Source of the DNA: Pseudodesulfovibrio sp.
GTDB lineage: Bacteria > Desulfobacterota > Desulfovibrionia > Desulfovibrionales > Desulfovibrionaceae
Direction of reading: 5' to 3'
Assembly: GCA_016342345.1 (NCBI GenBank)
Contig: JAEINO010000002.1
Location: 1 to 64,000, forward strand
DNA: 64,000 nucleotides
Below the pieces are notes generated by a model. It did not search any database. It saw nothing but the letters and a program-made list of their open reading frames with translations, and had not been told where the DNA came from. Positions 41,201 to 49,667 of this stretch are shown here, piece by piece. A program made the translations under genes and the position numbers. The stretch's first letter is position 1; the number at the start of each line of letters is the position of its first letter.

Positions 41201-44177
41201 TGGAACCGCTTAAGGCGGATGCGTCAACTGTGAGTGTGGAAGTGGCATCGGCAAGGTTGTTGTGGCCGACGAGGTTTGTGTCGGCATCTCCCAGTATAAT
41301 GTTCTCGATGCCCTGGACGTTGGTCAGGGCCGCTGAATCTCCTGCGTCCGTAAAGGACAAGGAATCGTTGCCATCGCCACCATTCAGGGTGTCGTAGGAA
41401 TCAAGAAAGGTCTGCATGGAGAAAGAGTCGTCGCCGTCTCCTCCCCTCAGGATGTTCATGCCGTCATCCTGGCCTGCAAGGGTGTCATTGTGATCGGTTC
41501 CGATAACTGCTTCGATGCTGTTCAGGACGTCGGTGTAGGTCGTGCTTGCTATGGTATATTCTGCCGAGCTTGTCCCAAGATTAACGTTAACGCCGGAAGC
41601 GATGGCCGAATAATCAGCGAAGTCTGTTCCATCGCCGCCATTAAAGGTGTCTTCATCAATGCTGCCGATGAACGTGTCATTACCAAGGCCACCGGTAAGG
41701 GTGTCGTTGTCGCTGCCGCCATCAATCAGGGAATTGATGTTCAAGGTCTTGATGTTGTCGTTGCCTTCCATTCCTTCGATGACAAAACTGTCTTCGGTTC
41801 CCCAATCGTTTAATGTCAAAGGAGCTGAACTCAAGTCAATGGTATCGCCTTGATTACTGCCCTGAACGAGTACGGTTTCCTCGGTCGAGTTTGCTGTTGA
41901 ACCATAGAGTCCTGTGAGACCGATCAGGAAGGAATCCATGCCGAAATCAAAGGTGGCGGTTTGCCCGCTTGCGATTTCGAGTTGTTCTATGCTTTCGTTG
42001 GCCGCAGCCCCTTCGAACGAGGTGGATGTCTCGACATAGACTTTGTCGGTTCCTCCTTCTCCGTAAAATTCTTCGCCACTTGCCACGTCCCCGGTATTGA
42101 AGACAAATATGTCATCATGCTGGTTGCCGACAAGCGAGTCCATGCCGGCACCACCTTCAAGGGTGCCTCCTTGAATGGAGCTACCGAGAATGATGTCGTT
42201 ACCTGCCCCTCCTTTGACGTTCATGATCATATTGGCGTTTTCGCCGTCCCAGTATAAACTGTTCGAGCCGGTCAGGGCCGAGCCGTCAATGGAGATGGTT
42301 AAACCGGAGTCGGCTCCATTGTTGACGTATGTGATGTTTGTGTTGGCATCACCCAGAATGATGTTTTCCACCCAGTGGACGTCTTCAAGGTCTGTAATGT
42401 CGTATCCGTTGTCCGTGAAATACAGGGAGTCCGTGCCGCTGCCGCCATCGATGGAGTCAATGCCGTCAGCATCATTGAGCTTGTCGTCCATGAATATCTT
42501 GTCGTCGTCATTGCCGCCAAGGATGGAGTCCTTGCCGCCGCCGATGCCGGAAAGGGTGTCGTTGCCCCCCTCACCCCGCAAACTGTCGTTGCCCACGCCG
42601 CCGAACATGGTGTCGGACAGGGCCGCTCCCTTGAAATTGTCGTTGCCTGTACCCCCTATGAGATTGAAATGGCTGTCCGTGTCGTTATAGGCCAGGAATC
42701 TAACTCCAGCAGACAGTGAACCGTCCAGGGTCAGGGTCGCGCCAGTATCAACCAGTGCATCGGGTGTCATGACGATGTCCACGACACTGGTGCCGGTCAC
42801 GATGTTTTCGATGGACTGGACGTTTGCCAGGGCCCCTCCCCCCATGGAGTCCATACTGTTGCCATCAAAGGACAGTGTGTCGTTTCCGCACCCGCCGATG
42901 ATCGTGTCATTGTCGCTGATCTCATCAAGGGTAAATGTCTTTGTCTGGGAGTTGTATTCGCCAACTGCCATATAGTCGTTGCCAGCCCCGCCATCGAGCG
43001 AGTTTGCTCCCAGGCCACCGTAGATTTCGTTGTTGTTGTCGTTGCCGATGATGATGTTGTCGGGAGTTCGGACACTTTCAATGAAAAAATAGGGCATGGC
43101 CCCGATGACCGTGCTGATGTCATACGTTATGGCATCTGAGTTCGTCATGTTTACCCGCGTCGAATCGTCTCCGGTCGTCTGGTAATGCGGCGGAGATTCG
43201 TCGAGCCTCACGGTTGCATCGTCATGCCATTCGGACAGGTCGAGCGTGAAGACGACCGATTCTTGAACCGGATCTGGGTCTTGTTCGGGCGGCGGCGGAG
43301 GAGGCGGCGGAGGTGGCGGCGGCGGAGGTGGTGGTGGCGGCGGAGGAGGTGGCGGCGGCGGAGGAGGTGGCGGCGGCGGAGGCGGTGGAGCTGCCAATAT
43401 GATGGGCGGCGGTACCGGATCTACAATTGTTGGAGGCCCTTGATCAGGCTCTGGCTGGCCACCGGTTTCTTCACCTGTCGGTTCGCCTTCTCCATCGCCT
43501 TCTCCATCGCCTTCTCCATCGCCCTCTGGATCACCTTCACCGTCTCCGGTGTCATCTTCGTCCTCTCCGTCGAGGTCTGGTGGACCTTGTTGCAGGGATT
43601 GGGATGAGAGCTGTTCAAATTGGTCGAGTTGGGACTGGGATGCCTGGACAGCGGCACTGAGACCTGCCGATGAGGCAGAGACAGACATGCCGTCTCTGGT
43701 TATGACTTGGATTGGGCCGCCCGAAACAGGGCGTATCACGACAGGTTTGTCCACGAAGTCGATGACAACGTGGTCTTCCGCTCCGTTTGCGCCAATGGTG
43801 TGGCCGGTTGTAGTGCCGCGAATGCCGATGGTTGCCAGCGGGGTTTCCAGATGGAATCCTTCCGGGTTCATGTCCACGATTTCGCCAGTGACGGATCGGA
43901 AGGTGCCCTGAAGCATCTTGACCGTCATTTCGCCGGTATCCTGATCAGGATCGAAAACATATGTGTCGAGCAGGACGGATGAGTTGGGACCCTGGGACAG
44001 GAGGGCACCGTCGGAGAGTTTTATTTCAACGGCAGAGCCTTTTGGTCCTGTGGTGATCAGGTCGTCAACGTAGATCGGACTGTTGGCGGCAAGTTCCCTT
44101 ACCCCCTCGGCCCCTTCTGCTGTGGTGGTGCCGTATGCAACGGTTACTATACCGATTTGTCTGGCTGCGTCTGGCAT
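38217..44177 (-). CDS. Giant RTX protein with FecR-like N-terminal domain and poly-proline linker
   Basis: 1986 residues. No Sec signal. Residues about 25-140 form a FecR-like domain (PIYVDDLITTGPKGSAVEIKL, then TPLATIGIRGTTTG). An acidic GDGEGDGEG repeat and then 34 consecutive prolines (264-297) act as a spacer. The rest carries many calcium-binding GGxGxD nonapeptides, such as GGAGNDYM, GGVGNDSLRGEGGNDTL, GGSGNDSIEAGEGNDTV and GGLGQDQLTGGLGSD, with intervening beta-rich modules. The end (DSNGNGAEENMLIATF and a short Asp/Phe-rich tail) fits a C-terminal type I secretion signal. Expected to be a secreted or surface adhesin-like protein folding in calcium. No type I secretion genes are in the window. 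It is set between phage terminase and portal genes. Confidence 0.88.
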   Translation of the reverse strand: MPDAARQIGIVTVAYGTTTAEGAEGVRELAANSPIYVDDLITTGPKGSAVEIKLSDGALLSQGPNSSVLLDTYVFDPDQDTGEMTVKMLQGTFRSVTGEIVDMNPEGFHLETPLATIGIRGTTTGHTIGANGAEDHVVIDFVDKPVVIRPVSGGPIQVITRDGMSVSASSAGLSAAVQASQSQLDQFEQLSSQSLQQGPPDLDGEDEDDTGDGEGDPEGDGEGDGEGDGEGEPTGEETGGQPEPDQGPPTIVDPVPPPIILAAPPPPPPPPPPPPPPPPPPPPPPPPPPPPPPPPPPEQDPDPVQESVVFTLDLSEWHDDATVRLDESPPHYQTTGDDSTRVNMTNSDAITYDISTVIGAMPYFFIESVRTPDNIIIGNDNNNEIYGGLGANSLDGGAGNDYMAVGEYNSQTKTFTLDEISDNDTIIGGCGNDTLSFDGNSMDSMGGGALANVQSIENIVTGTSVVDIVMTPDALVDTGATLTLDGSLSAGVRFLAYNDTDSHFNLIGGTGNDNFKGAALSDTMFGGVGNDSLRGEGGNDTLSGIGGGKDSILGGNDDDKIFMDDKLNDADGIDSIDGGSGTDSLYFTDNGYDITDLEDVHWVENIILGDANTNITYVNNGADSGLTISIDGSALTGSNSLYWDGENANMIMNVKGGAGNDIILGSSIQGGTLEGGAGMDSLVGNQHDDIFVFNTGDVASGEEFYGEGGTDKVYVETSTSFEGAAANESIEQLEIASGQTATFDFGMDSFLIGLTGLYGSTANSTEETVLVQGSNQGDTIDLSSAPLTLNDWGTEDSFVIEGMEGNDNIKTLNINSLIDGGSDNDTLTGGLGNDTFIGSIDEDTFNGGDGTDFADYSAIASGVNVNLGTSSAEYTIASTTYTDVLNSIEAVIGTDHNDTLAGQDDGMNILRGGDGDDSFSMQTFLDSYDTLNGGDGNDSLSFTDAGDSAALTNVQGIENIILGDADTNLVGHNNLADATSTLTVDASALSGSNALTWNGSTVTDFHHTIFGSTQDDSISGGSGNDSIEAGEGNDTVSGEAGNDTILTGSGQDHVIGGDGNDSVVSGSGNDSIDGGAGADTISAGSGQDSIDGGLGNDTIDGGGNDMDLRELDVAKYADSSLAINANLSTGSVTDTVYTDTLTNIEGVWGSDYDDTFVGDSGQANIFIDGGGSDDIDGNSVYDEMTDMGFDIVSYEYSTVGITANMTGTSGTVTVGDTMSGSVDTLTNIDMIWASQFDDQLTGDNSDQEFMPGTGNDVVDGGGSGTDWDVVSYWNLTTNVEVAWNQDHWVVTDGVSASWSDSLTDIESIEGSQGDDVFTGSDANDHFIGWDGADVFNGGDGNDVVSYSEDKSLDNDGVTGVVIDLNSGTGTDGWGKIDSYTSIEIVDGSKYDDVLLGNSGWNMFFGDDGDDIIQGGEGDDSLTGGEGSDVFIYSQYADILTASSGDSITDFVSGTDQISLTGEFSTTTFLWYEEDNYDGIINGSSGDFPALVWDSANKQLWYDQDSQDSLAGTQGILGTFSDSTVAMTDITVDRGFVYDSNGSGEDWTGTAGDDTHTGTIYDDLMSGAAGDDSLTGGYGNDTIKGNTGTDTLRGGDGDDSLLGGTWPSGDGGDSLYGDAGNDTIRGYSGNDYIEGGIGDDSIFGEGSIGVDGNDTIHGGEGNDTIEGDGGNGCSGNDQIFGGEGNDYLMGNSGNDTIMAYGGTDTAVGVNSSDTLDGGDNFDVLTDVTSVNFSAMTISNFEAIDISDNNDFTFTLAQINGSPYVITGSSTTSLTIAGSEVGETFDLIALDTSAMDGTVISDLGNGNNNFAGCDAIDSVTGGNSNDTIFGHAGNDVLSGGNGTDILSGGLGQDQLTGGLGSDTFYYGDTSEKGDTITDFSHGDDILQFESGPFLGAEIGGDGAINLNAFNTITAQGTYDAFVTDGSTGLDADDHYVYVSIADTGQGATYELWYDSNGNGAEENMLIATFDSDVGLTTDDFDFANPPMS

Positions 44178-44352
44178 GTTCCCTTCCCGGAGGTGAATTC
44201 ACTCCTGTATTTTTATATCATTCCCATTGTTCTGGTGCAATAGATTTCATAAAATTTGCTTCAAGTACACAATATGACGATAAATATTAATGAACTTAGA
44301 CGGTTGGCTGCTGAATTTTATTCTTTGATGGGCAATAACTGTTGGTTTGCTA

Positions 44353-44712
44353 TTATAACATTATAATAGCGGTCTGAAAGACCCCAGTTTCAGTGAAGCC
44401 GAACATTCGTGCGAATTTGAAAAGCCGAGGATCAAATTTTTCCTGGTTATCGGCACGGATGCCCATGATTCGACTTTTCCCCAGTCTTTTTGCTTCGGTT
44501 TTGAGCCATGTCACATCCCCGTACAGATTTCGTCGAACACGTGACCCCCAACGGGTGAGGGTCACGTGCAGTTCCAGGGTGTCGTCCCGTTCAGCCGTTG
44601 CAGCGTGGCCGTAGGGTGTGTCATTGTCGTGTAATTCAAGCCATCTGTATCCCGCATCATCCGGGAAGTGGCTCATTGAATCAGGCTTTGAAGGAAGTTC
44701 TCGAACGCTCAT
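44353..44712 (-). CDS. T7 Gp13-like internal virion protein (acetyltransferase-like fold)
   Basis: 119 residues starting at an ATG behind AGGAGAGACA. Segments LELHVTLTRWGSRVRRNLYGD, WLKTEAKRLGKSRIMGIRA and RLFKFARMFGFTETGVFQTA resemble the phage Gp13-like family, whose fold is related to GNAT acetyltransferases. The start overlaps the terminase gene by 32 bases. The upstream extension of the frame is a shadow of terminase. Role in the virion or host take-over is not known here. Confidence 0.7.
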   Translation of the reverse strand: MSVRELPSKPDSMSHFPDDAGYRWLELHDNDTPYGHAATAERDDTLELHVTLTRWGSRVRRNLYGDVTWLKTEAKRLGKSRIMGIRADNQEKFDPRLFKFARMFGFTETGVFQTAIIML

Positions 44713-45985
44713 TGTCTCTCCTGAATGGGTTGTAGTTGTTGATTGATCTGGAAGGTCGCGGGCTGCTGTCCGGTTGTCTGAAACCCACGGCAAAGTACCG
44801 GAAGGCATCCACGGCATGGCTGGTCCAGTCATGTACGGGGCGGGCCGAGAAATCGGCTGCCAGATCATTGTATGCCCGGCGGTAGTGCCTGAGTGCTTCG
44901 ATGCCTGGTGCGCATCTGATTGCATCGAACCAGCACCGGGGCAGAGTGGTTCGTACGGCGTTTATGCCGTCCTGAATCGGGATGTTGGGTGCAATGTCGA
45001 ACCTGATCCCCAGGCTGCGGGCGACTTCCAGCCGTGATTTGCCTGTGCCGAGTTCTCGGACGCGTATGTCGTGAGGCGCGATGTGTGATCCGTACTTGTA
45101 GCCCTTGTCGTCCAGTATCCGGGCGTAGTGGTCGAGTCCTTCGCCGTTTGCCTCGTAGTAGTCGATGACACCAAAGGCCCCGCCGGGTCTGGCCTGAACG
45201 AACCATATGGCTGTCGAGTCGCTCATGCCGAGGTCCCAGGCGGTATGCACGGGCAGGGACGGGTCGCATGGAACGGCGGTTATGCGGCCGTTCTTGTCGG
45301 TTTCTCCCATGAGTGTTCCGAAATACGCGCCTCTTATGGCTGCCGTGAACGAACATTCGAATTCCTGTTCGAATTCTTCGGGTGACATCTCCCGTTTGGC
45401 AGCCTGGAGTTCATCCGGGTCGATAATGCCGGTTTCCGAAACCCGGTACAGGGCCGTGAACCATGCCGGGTCCTGTTTGGCTTTTTCCCAGAGTGTGTAG
45501 AGGGCGTTCTTGCCTCGGGGAGTGCCGATGAACAGTCCCCAGCCCTTGCGATCCGACAGGGCAGGGCGGATAACCTCCGACCAGACACGATAAGGCATCT
45601 GGGCCACTTCGTCGAAGACCACACCGTCCAGATACATGCCGCGCAGGGAGTCCGGGTTTTCCGCTCCAAAGAGGCGGACCCGTGCTCCGTTTTCAAAGTC
45701 GGCCCTGAGTTCGGTTTCGTTGAATTTTACGGTGCATCCGTCCATGCCAAGACCGCAATATTTTTTGAGTTCGTCCCATACAACGGTTTTGGCCTGCTTG
45801 TAGAGAGGGGCGATGTAGGCACCGCGCCAATCCGGGCGGTGGGTGTTTGTGGCTTCCTTGATGAGTCGGTTGACGGACAAGGCTGTCTTGCCGAATCTGC
45901 GATGGCAGACCAGTACCGAAAAACGGGCCAGCGCAGCCTCGATTTCAGCCTGATGCCTTCTGGGGATGTATATGTCATTTGTCAC
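44681..45985 (-). CDS. Phage terminase large subunit
   Basis: 434 residues. ATPase Walker A-like CHRRFGKT (about 28-35), Walker B GVVFDEVAQM, and a C-terminal nuclease domain with HTAWDLGMSDSTAIW (first acidic residue), then ASHDIRV-like and HDWTSHAVDAFRYFAVG at the end (HAVDA motif). It would package DNA into heads through the portal. The start is GTG behind AGGAAAGAACA. No small terminase gene is found next to it. Confidence 0.92.
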   Translation of the reverse strand: MTNDIYIPRRHQAEIEAALARFSVLVCHRRFGKTALSVNRLIKEATNTHRPDWRGAYIAPLYKQAKTVVWDELKKYCGLGMDGCTVKFNETELRADFENGARVRLFGAENPDSLRGMYLDGVVFDEVAQMPYRVWSEVIRPALSDRKGWGLFIGTPRGKNALYTLWEKAKQDPAWFTALYRVSETGIIDPDELQAAKREMSPEEFEQEFECSFTAAIRGAYFGTLMGETDKNGRITAVPCDPSLPVHTAWDLGMSDSTAIWFVQARPGGAFGVIDYYEANGEGLDHYARILDDKGYKYGSHIAPHDIRVRELGTGKSRLEVARSLGIRFDIAPNIPIQDGINAVRTTLPRCWFDAIRCAPGIEALRHYRRAYNDLAADFSARPVHDWTSHAVDAFRYFAVGFRQPDSSPRPSRSINNYNPFRRDNERSRTSFKA

Positions 45986-46035
45986 TGTTCTTTCCTTTTG
46001 TTGACGAGTCAGGCGTGCGCGGGTATCCCAATTCT

Positions 46036-47022
46036 ATGCGAGTATCTGTTCTGATAATTCTGTTGTGCCTTTTGTTGGCAAGTACCGGCTGTCTGGGCAA
46101 ATCCGGTTCGTTTTCTGTTGGATTGACTGCCGAGGAAGCGGCGGTGCAACAGAGCGAGTCGGCTGCCGCTGACGCCTTGGACAAGGCAATGCAGCTCTAT
46201 CATGATGGCGAATTTCTGGAGCCCGATGCCGCGTTCGAGTACCTTAATGAGGCTGTCGAATTGGATCCGACACTTGTTGTCGCCCGATATCAGAGAGCTG
46301 TCCTGTATTTGGATCGGCAGCAGATTGACGATGCCCTGGCTGATGTCAATGCCATTCTTGAAGTTCGTCCAGATTACGCCAAGGCTCTGTATGTCCGAGC
46401 CTTGATCATGATGCACAAGAAGGACTATCCCGGAGCTGTCCGTGATTTTTCGAGGGTCATTGAGGATGACAACACCATTGCCGACGCCTATGCCAGACGC
46501 GGGACATGCTATGCCAATCAGGACCGTTTCAAGGATGCCATCAATGATTTCAGCCGGGCCCTGGCCATCAATCCCGCCCATGTGAAAGCCAATTACAATC
46601 GGGGCATGGCATATATGGCCCTTGGCGACTACGAGTCGGCTGTGCACGACCTGACCCAGGCCGTGACTCTTGATTCCCAGTCCTATGACATCATCATGGC
46701 CCGTGCCGCCGCCTACATGAAGCTGGCGCGATATGATCGTGCCGAGGCTGATTTCAGGCGGGCCATCGTGCTTGAGCCGAGCCGCAGCGGGCTTTATGCG
46801 CTTCTGGGCGAAACCCTGGCCGGAACTGGTGATATCAAGGGTGCGATACAGGCCGTGAAGACGGCATTGATCCTGTCGCGGGCCGAAGACAATCCAAAGG
46901 CCGTGGTCCTGTATCAGGAACAGCTTGACGAGTACCTGACAAAACCGGCTTCCATCCCTGCGCCTGCTGCACCTGCTGCACCTGCACCCGTATCCGAATC
47001 TGCTCCTGACGTCGGGAAGTAG
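46036..47022 (+). CDS. TPR-repeat lipoprotein
   Basis: 328 residues. The signal ends in a lipobox-like ASTGC at about residues 15-19. Then follow six to seven tetratricopeptide repeats (AFEYLNEAVELDPTLVVARYQRAVLYL, NDFSRALAINPAHVKANYNRGMAYM, ADFRRAIVLEPSRSGLYALLG, shown by ALAINPAHVKANYNRGMAYM). The tail is Ala-Pro-rich. A protein-binding outer-membrane or periplasmic lipoprotein. It lies on the plus strand between phage terminase (divergent, 50 bp) and XhlA-like gene (convergent, 5 bp), so it interrupts the phage block. An antisense frame of 340 codons is a shadow. Confidence 0.87.
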   Translation: MRVSVLIILLCLLLASTGCLGKSGSFSVGLTAEEAAVQQSESAAADALDKAMQLYHDGEFLEPDAAFEYLNEAVELDPTLVVARYQRAVLYLDRQQIDDALADVNAILEVRPDYAKALYVRALIMMHKKDYPGAVRDFSRVIEDDNTIADAYARRGTCYANQDRFKDAINDFSRALAINPAHVKANYNRGMAYMALGDYESAVHDLTQAVTLDSQSYDIIMARAAAYMKLARYDRAEADFRRAIVLEPSRSGLYALLGETLAGTGDIKGAIQAVKTALILSRAEDNPKAVVLYQEQLDEYLTKPASIPAPAAPAAPAPVSESAPDVGK

Positions 47023-47027
47023 TATCC

Positions 47028-47240
47028 TCATTTCAGGGTCTCGAAGATCATTCGTGCACCCAATCCGATTAATCCGGCCAAACAGCCCCAGGCCATGCGT
47101 TCCAGGGTTCGTATCTTCACCTTATGGCTGGCGCATTGTCTGACAATGTTGATTTCGCGGATGTCTTCCTGAATGGCTTTGACCCGTTCGTCGATGCGGA
47201 CCAGCAGTGTCTGCAGGTCCTGTCTGTTCATGGAGGTCAT
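47028..47240 (-). CDS. XhlA-like phage lysis-associated protein
   Basis: 70 residues: a coiled-coil N-terminal half (LLVRIDERVKAIQEDIREIN), then a basic patch and one C-terminal hydrophobic helix (WGCLAGLIGLGARMIF). This is the layout of XhlA/haemolysin-associated phage proteins that work with holins. The start overlaps the holin stop by four bases. Confidence 0.65.
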   Translation of the reverse strand: MTSMNRQDLQTLLVRIDERVKAIQEDIREINIVRQCASHKVKIRTLERMAWGCLAGLIGLGARMIFETLK

Positions 47241-47644
47241 TTCGGACCACCCAGGGCATCCTTCACGCCGCGCATTACGCCGGGCATGTAATCGCCGATT
47301 TTCTTGACGCCGAGTACTGCGGCCACGATCCAGAATGTTACTTGCAGGAACCAGTCGGGTAGTTTTTCCCAGGCCAGAATAACCTCTCCGGCCCGTTCGG
47401 GATCGATTCCGCTCCACACGAAGAATCCGATCCAGGCAAAGAAGAGCACGTCGTCCTTCCAGCCCGCGTTTTCCAGTTGTTTCATTTCCCATTCGTGGTT
47501 GTATTCCTGATCGCTTCGCGCCAGTCTCATGCGATTTTCCATGACCGATTTCTTGAGTTCCTGTTTGCGCTTCATGTGTCCTGTGATTCCGTCCACCGCA
47601 GTGGACAGGAGTCCGGCTATCGCGCCGATAAGTGGTATTGCCAT
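47237..47644 (-). CDS. Phage 3TM holin-like protein
   Basis: 135 residues behind GGAGAAGAAACA. An N-terminal small-residue helix (AIPLIGAIAGLLSTAVDGITG), a charged middle, and two further helices in DVLFFAWIGFFVWSG and WFLQVTFWIVAAVLGVKKIG. The pattern matches the 3TM holin family also seen in gene transfer agents. It would release the endolysin at lysis, but no endolysin gene is seen nearby. Confidence 0.75.
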   Translation of the reverse strand: MAIPLIGAIAGLLSTAVDGITGHMKRKQELKKSVMENRMRLARSDQEYNHEWEMKQLENAGWKDDVLFFAWIGFFVWSGIDPERAGEVILAWEKLPDWFLQVTFWIVAAVLGVKKIGDYMPGVMRGVKDALGGPK

Positions 47645-47814
47645 TGTTTCTTCTCCGGTTTCCTTGGCTTGCGTGTGTCGTTTCCTGGTTCGCAAACACC
47701 ATAACCCGGTTTTTGGGCCGGGACGAAAGCGGGCATCAGAGGGATAAAAGAGACCCGGAAAAGGGCAACTTTTCCTATTGACAGGGGTATGGGAAGTGAG
47801 AGACTCCGGCTGTC

Positions 47815-48861
47815 ATGAATGCAGCAGATGAATCCGTGAAACAAATTTTGGCCAAACGATTGAACCAGGCCCTCTCCATTGGTGGCAAGCCCGTGGCAAA
47901 TCGCCTGTGGCTCGCGCCCATGGCCGGGTTGGGGCATGTGGCCTATCGCGAAGTACTGGCCGGATATGGCGGCTGCGGTCTGATGTTTACTGAAATGTGC
48001 GGCTCGCGGGCTGTACCCACGGAGAACCCGAGGGTCTCGACGGTCTTCCGGTGGCGGGATGAAGAGTTGCCTCGGCTGGTCTGCCAGATCGTTGGATCGA
48101 TTCCGCGGGATCTGGTTCGTGCTGCCCGGCGTGTGGAGGATGAAGGGTTTTTCGGTATTGATATCAATATGGGGTGCTCTGCGTCCGGCGTGATCAAGCG
48201 CAATTCCGGTGCGGCTCTGCTCCGTGATCCTGCTGCTGCCCTGGCTGCCGTGGAGAGCGTGCGCAGGGAGGTTTCCATTCCGCTGTTTGTCAAGTTTCGC
48301 ACAGGTTGGTCACCTGACATCGAACCAGCCGTGGCTCTGGCCCGCAGCTTTGAATCAGCCGGGGTGGATTGTCTGGTCTTTCATCCTCGCGTGGCCCCGG
48401 ACAAGCGCACTCGTCCCTCCATCATGGACCATATCCGTGTCATCAAGGAGGCCGTGTCCATTCCGGTCTTTGGCAACGGGGATGTGGTCACGCCCGAAGA
48501 GTGTCTGACCATGCTTGATCACACCGGTTGTGATGGCGTTTCCATCGGGCGCATGGCTGTTGCCCGGCCCTGGTTGTTTGCCGAATGGACTTCCGAGTTC
48601 ATTCCCGGAGAAACCGCTTTTTACGACTATGCCCTGCAACTGGCCGACAAGCTGGAGAACTGCTACGATCCTATTCGCGCCTTGAAACGATACAAGTTGT
48701 TTACCGTGTTTTTCGCGGCCAATTTCGCCTTTGGCCACAGTCTGCAATCCAGATTTTTGGCTGCCAAGACCATGGACGACATTCGCAACGCGGTGCGCGA
48801 GAATATCCGGCCCGGAATGCGGCTCAATTCGCGGCCCAACATGAATCTTCACAGCACCTGA
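47815..48861 (+). CDS. dus: tRNA-dihydrouridine synthase
   Basis: 348 residues, FMN-dependent TIM barrel that reduces uridines in tRNA to dihydrouridine. LWLAPMAGLGHVAYRE opens the barrel; MGCSASGVIKRNSGAALLRD carries the catalytic cysteine; VKFRTGW and GNGDVVTPEE are FMN-site segments. Closest to the DusB-like group. The cyclase gene follows 14 bp later on the same strand. It is a host gene between phage blocks. Confidence 0.92.
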   Translation: MNAADESVKQILAKRLNQALSIGGKPVANRLWLAPMAGLGHVAYREVLAGYGGCGLMFTEMCGSRAVPTENPRVSTVFRWRDEELPRLVCQIVGSIPRDLVRAARRVEDEGFFGIDINMGCSASGVIKRNSGAALLRDPAAALAAVESVRREVSIPLFVKFRTGWSPDIEPAVALARSFESAGVDCLVFHPRVAPDKRTRPSIMDHIRVIKEAVSIPVFGNGDVVTPEECLTMLDHTGCDGVSIGRMAVARPWLFAEWTSEFIPGETAFYDYALQLADKLENCYDPIRALKRYKLFTVFFAANFAFGHSLQSRFLAAKTMDDIRNAVRENIRPGMRLNSRPNMNLHST

Positions 48862-48875
48862 TTCCCGGAGGGTTT

Positions 48876-49511
48876 ATGCACGTCATCGATCTCAGTCACA
48901 CTATTCAGACCGGCATGCCTGTCTTTCCCGGCGATGATCAAGTCAATGTCCGGCGTACCCATTTTGTCAAGAAGGACGGCTTTGCCCGGACTTCGCTGGA
49001 CATAAGCAGCCATATCGGAACCCATGTGGATGTGGCCGCCCATCTCTATGCAGACGCGCCCGGTCTGGACTGGCTCGGCCCGGATAATTTCACGGGATGG
49101 GGAGCCGTTATTGATCTCACGGCTCTGGACAAGCCCTTTATCGACCAGCCCGATCTTGCCGCGCTGGGTGCCATGGAGTCCCTTGATTTTGCAATCCTTT
49201 ATACCGGGTGGGGTCAGCATTGGAAAACCGATCAATATTTTGATGATTATCCTACCCTGACGGAAACCGCCTGCCGCTATCTCGGAGGCCTTCAGCTCAA
49301 GGGCATCGGGCTCGACACCCTTTCCCCCGACCCCATCACCAGCAGAACTCTTACGGCACACAAAACCCTCATGGATCACGGTCTGGTCGTGGTCGAAAAT
49401 CTTTGTAACCTGAATGAACTTCCGCCCGAAGATTTTCTCTTCTGCTGTTTGCCCCTTAAAATTCGGGATGGAGATGGTTCCCCTGTGAGGGCCGTGGGCA
49501 TTACCTTTTAG
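48876..49511 (+). CDS. Cyclase family protein (kynurenine formamidase-like)
   Basis: 211 residues. The metal-binding HIGTHVDVAAHLY motif (about 44-56) and the N-terminal MHVIDLSHTIQTGMPVFPGD define the cyclase/KynB family; members hydrolyse formylkynurenine or related substrates. The start lies behind CGGAGG. The stop codon TAG is formed at the junction with MITE copy E. The substrate cannot be told from sequence. Confidence 0.88.
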   Translation: MHVIDLSHTIQTGMPVFPGDDQVNVRRTHFVKKDGFARTSLDISSHIGTHVDVAAHLYADAPGLDWLGPDNFTGWGAVIDLTALDKPFIDQPDLAALGAMESLDFAILYTGWGQHWKTDQYFDDYPTLTETACRYLGGLQLKGIGLDTLSPDPITSRTLTAHKTLMDHGLVVVENLCNLNELPPEDFLFCCLPLKIRDGDGSPVRAVGITF

Positions 49512-49666
49512 GGAAGCACTGCATAATTGTCCGCTGGTTTCGTTGCTTTAAAAACATCAAATCCTAGCGTACAGGAAGTACGCGTCGGCCTTGATGTTTT
49601 CTTGCGCCTTGCCAGCGAATAATTCTACAGCACTTCCTGAAAATTGAATTAATCAGTACTTCCTTA
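49509..49666. mobile_element. MITE-like repeat, copy E
   Basis: 158 bp with TA on both sides, same direction as C, D and F. Its left TA plus the first G of the element make the TAG stop of the cyclase gene. A second, related type of repeat begins two bases after its right end. Confidence 0.85.
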
Positions 49667-49667
49667 C

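Noticed and set aside
43185-43607. Arg-rich plus-strand frame over the poly-proline region
   Set aside because: Product of the GGN repeat tract of the RTX gene read on the other strand.
46009-47031. 340-codon minus-strand frame opposite the TPR lipoprotein
   Set aside because: The plus strand shows signal peptide, lipobox and TPR repeats; the antisense frame has none.
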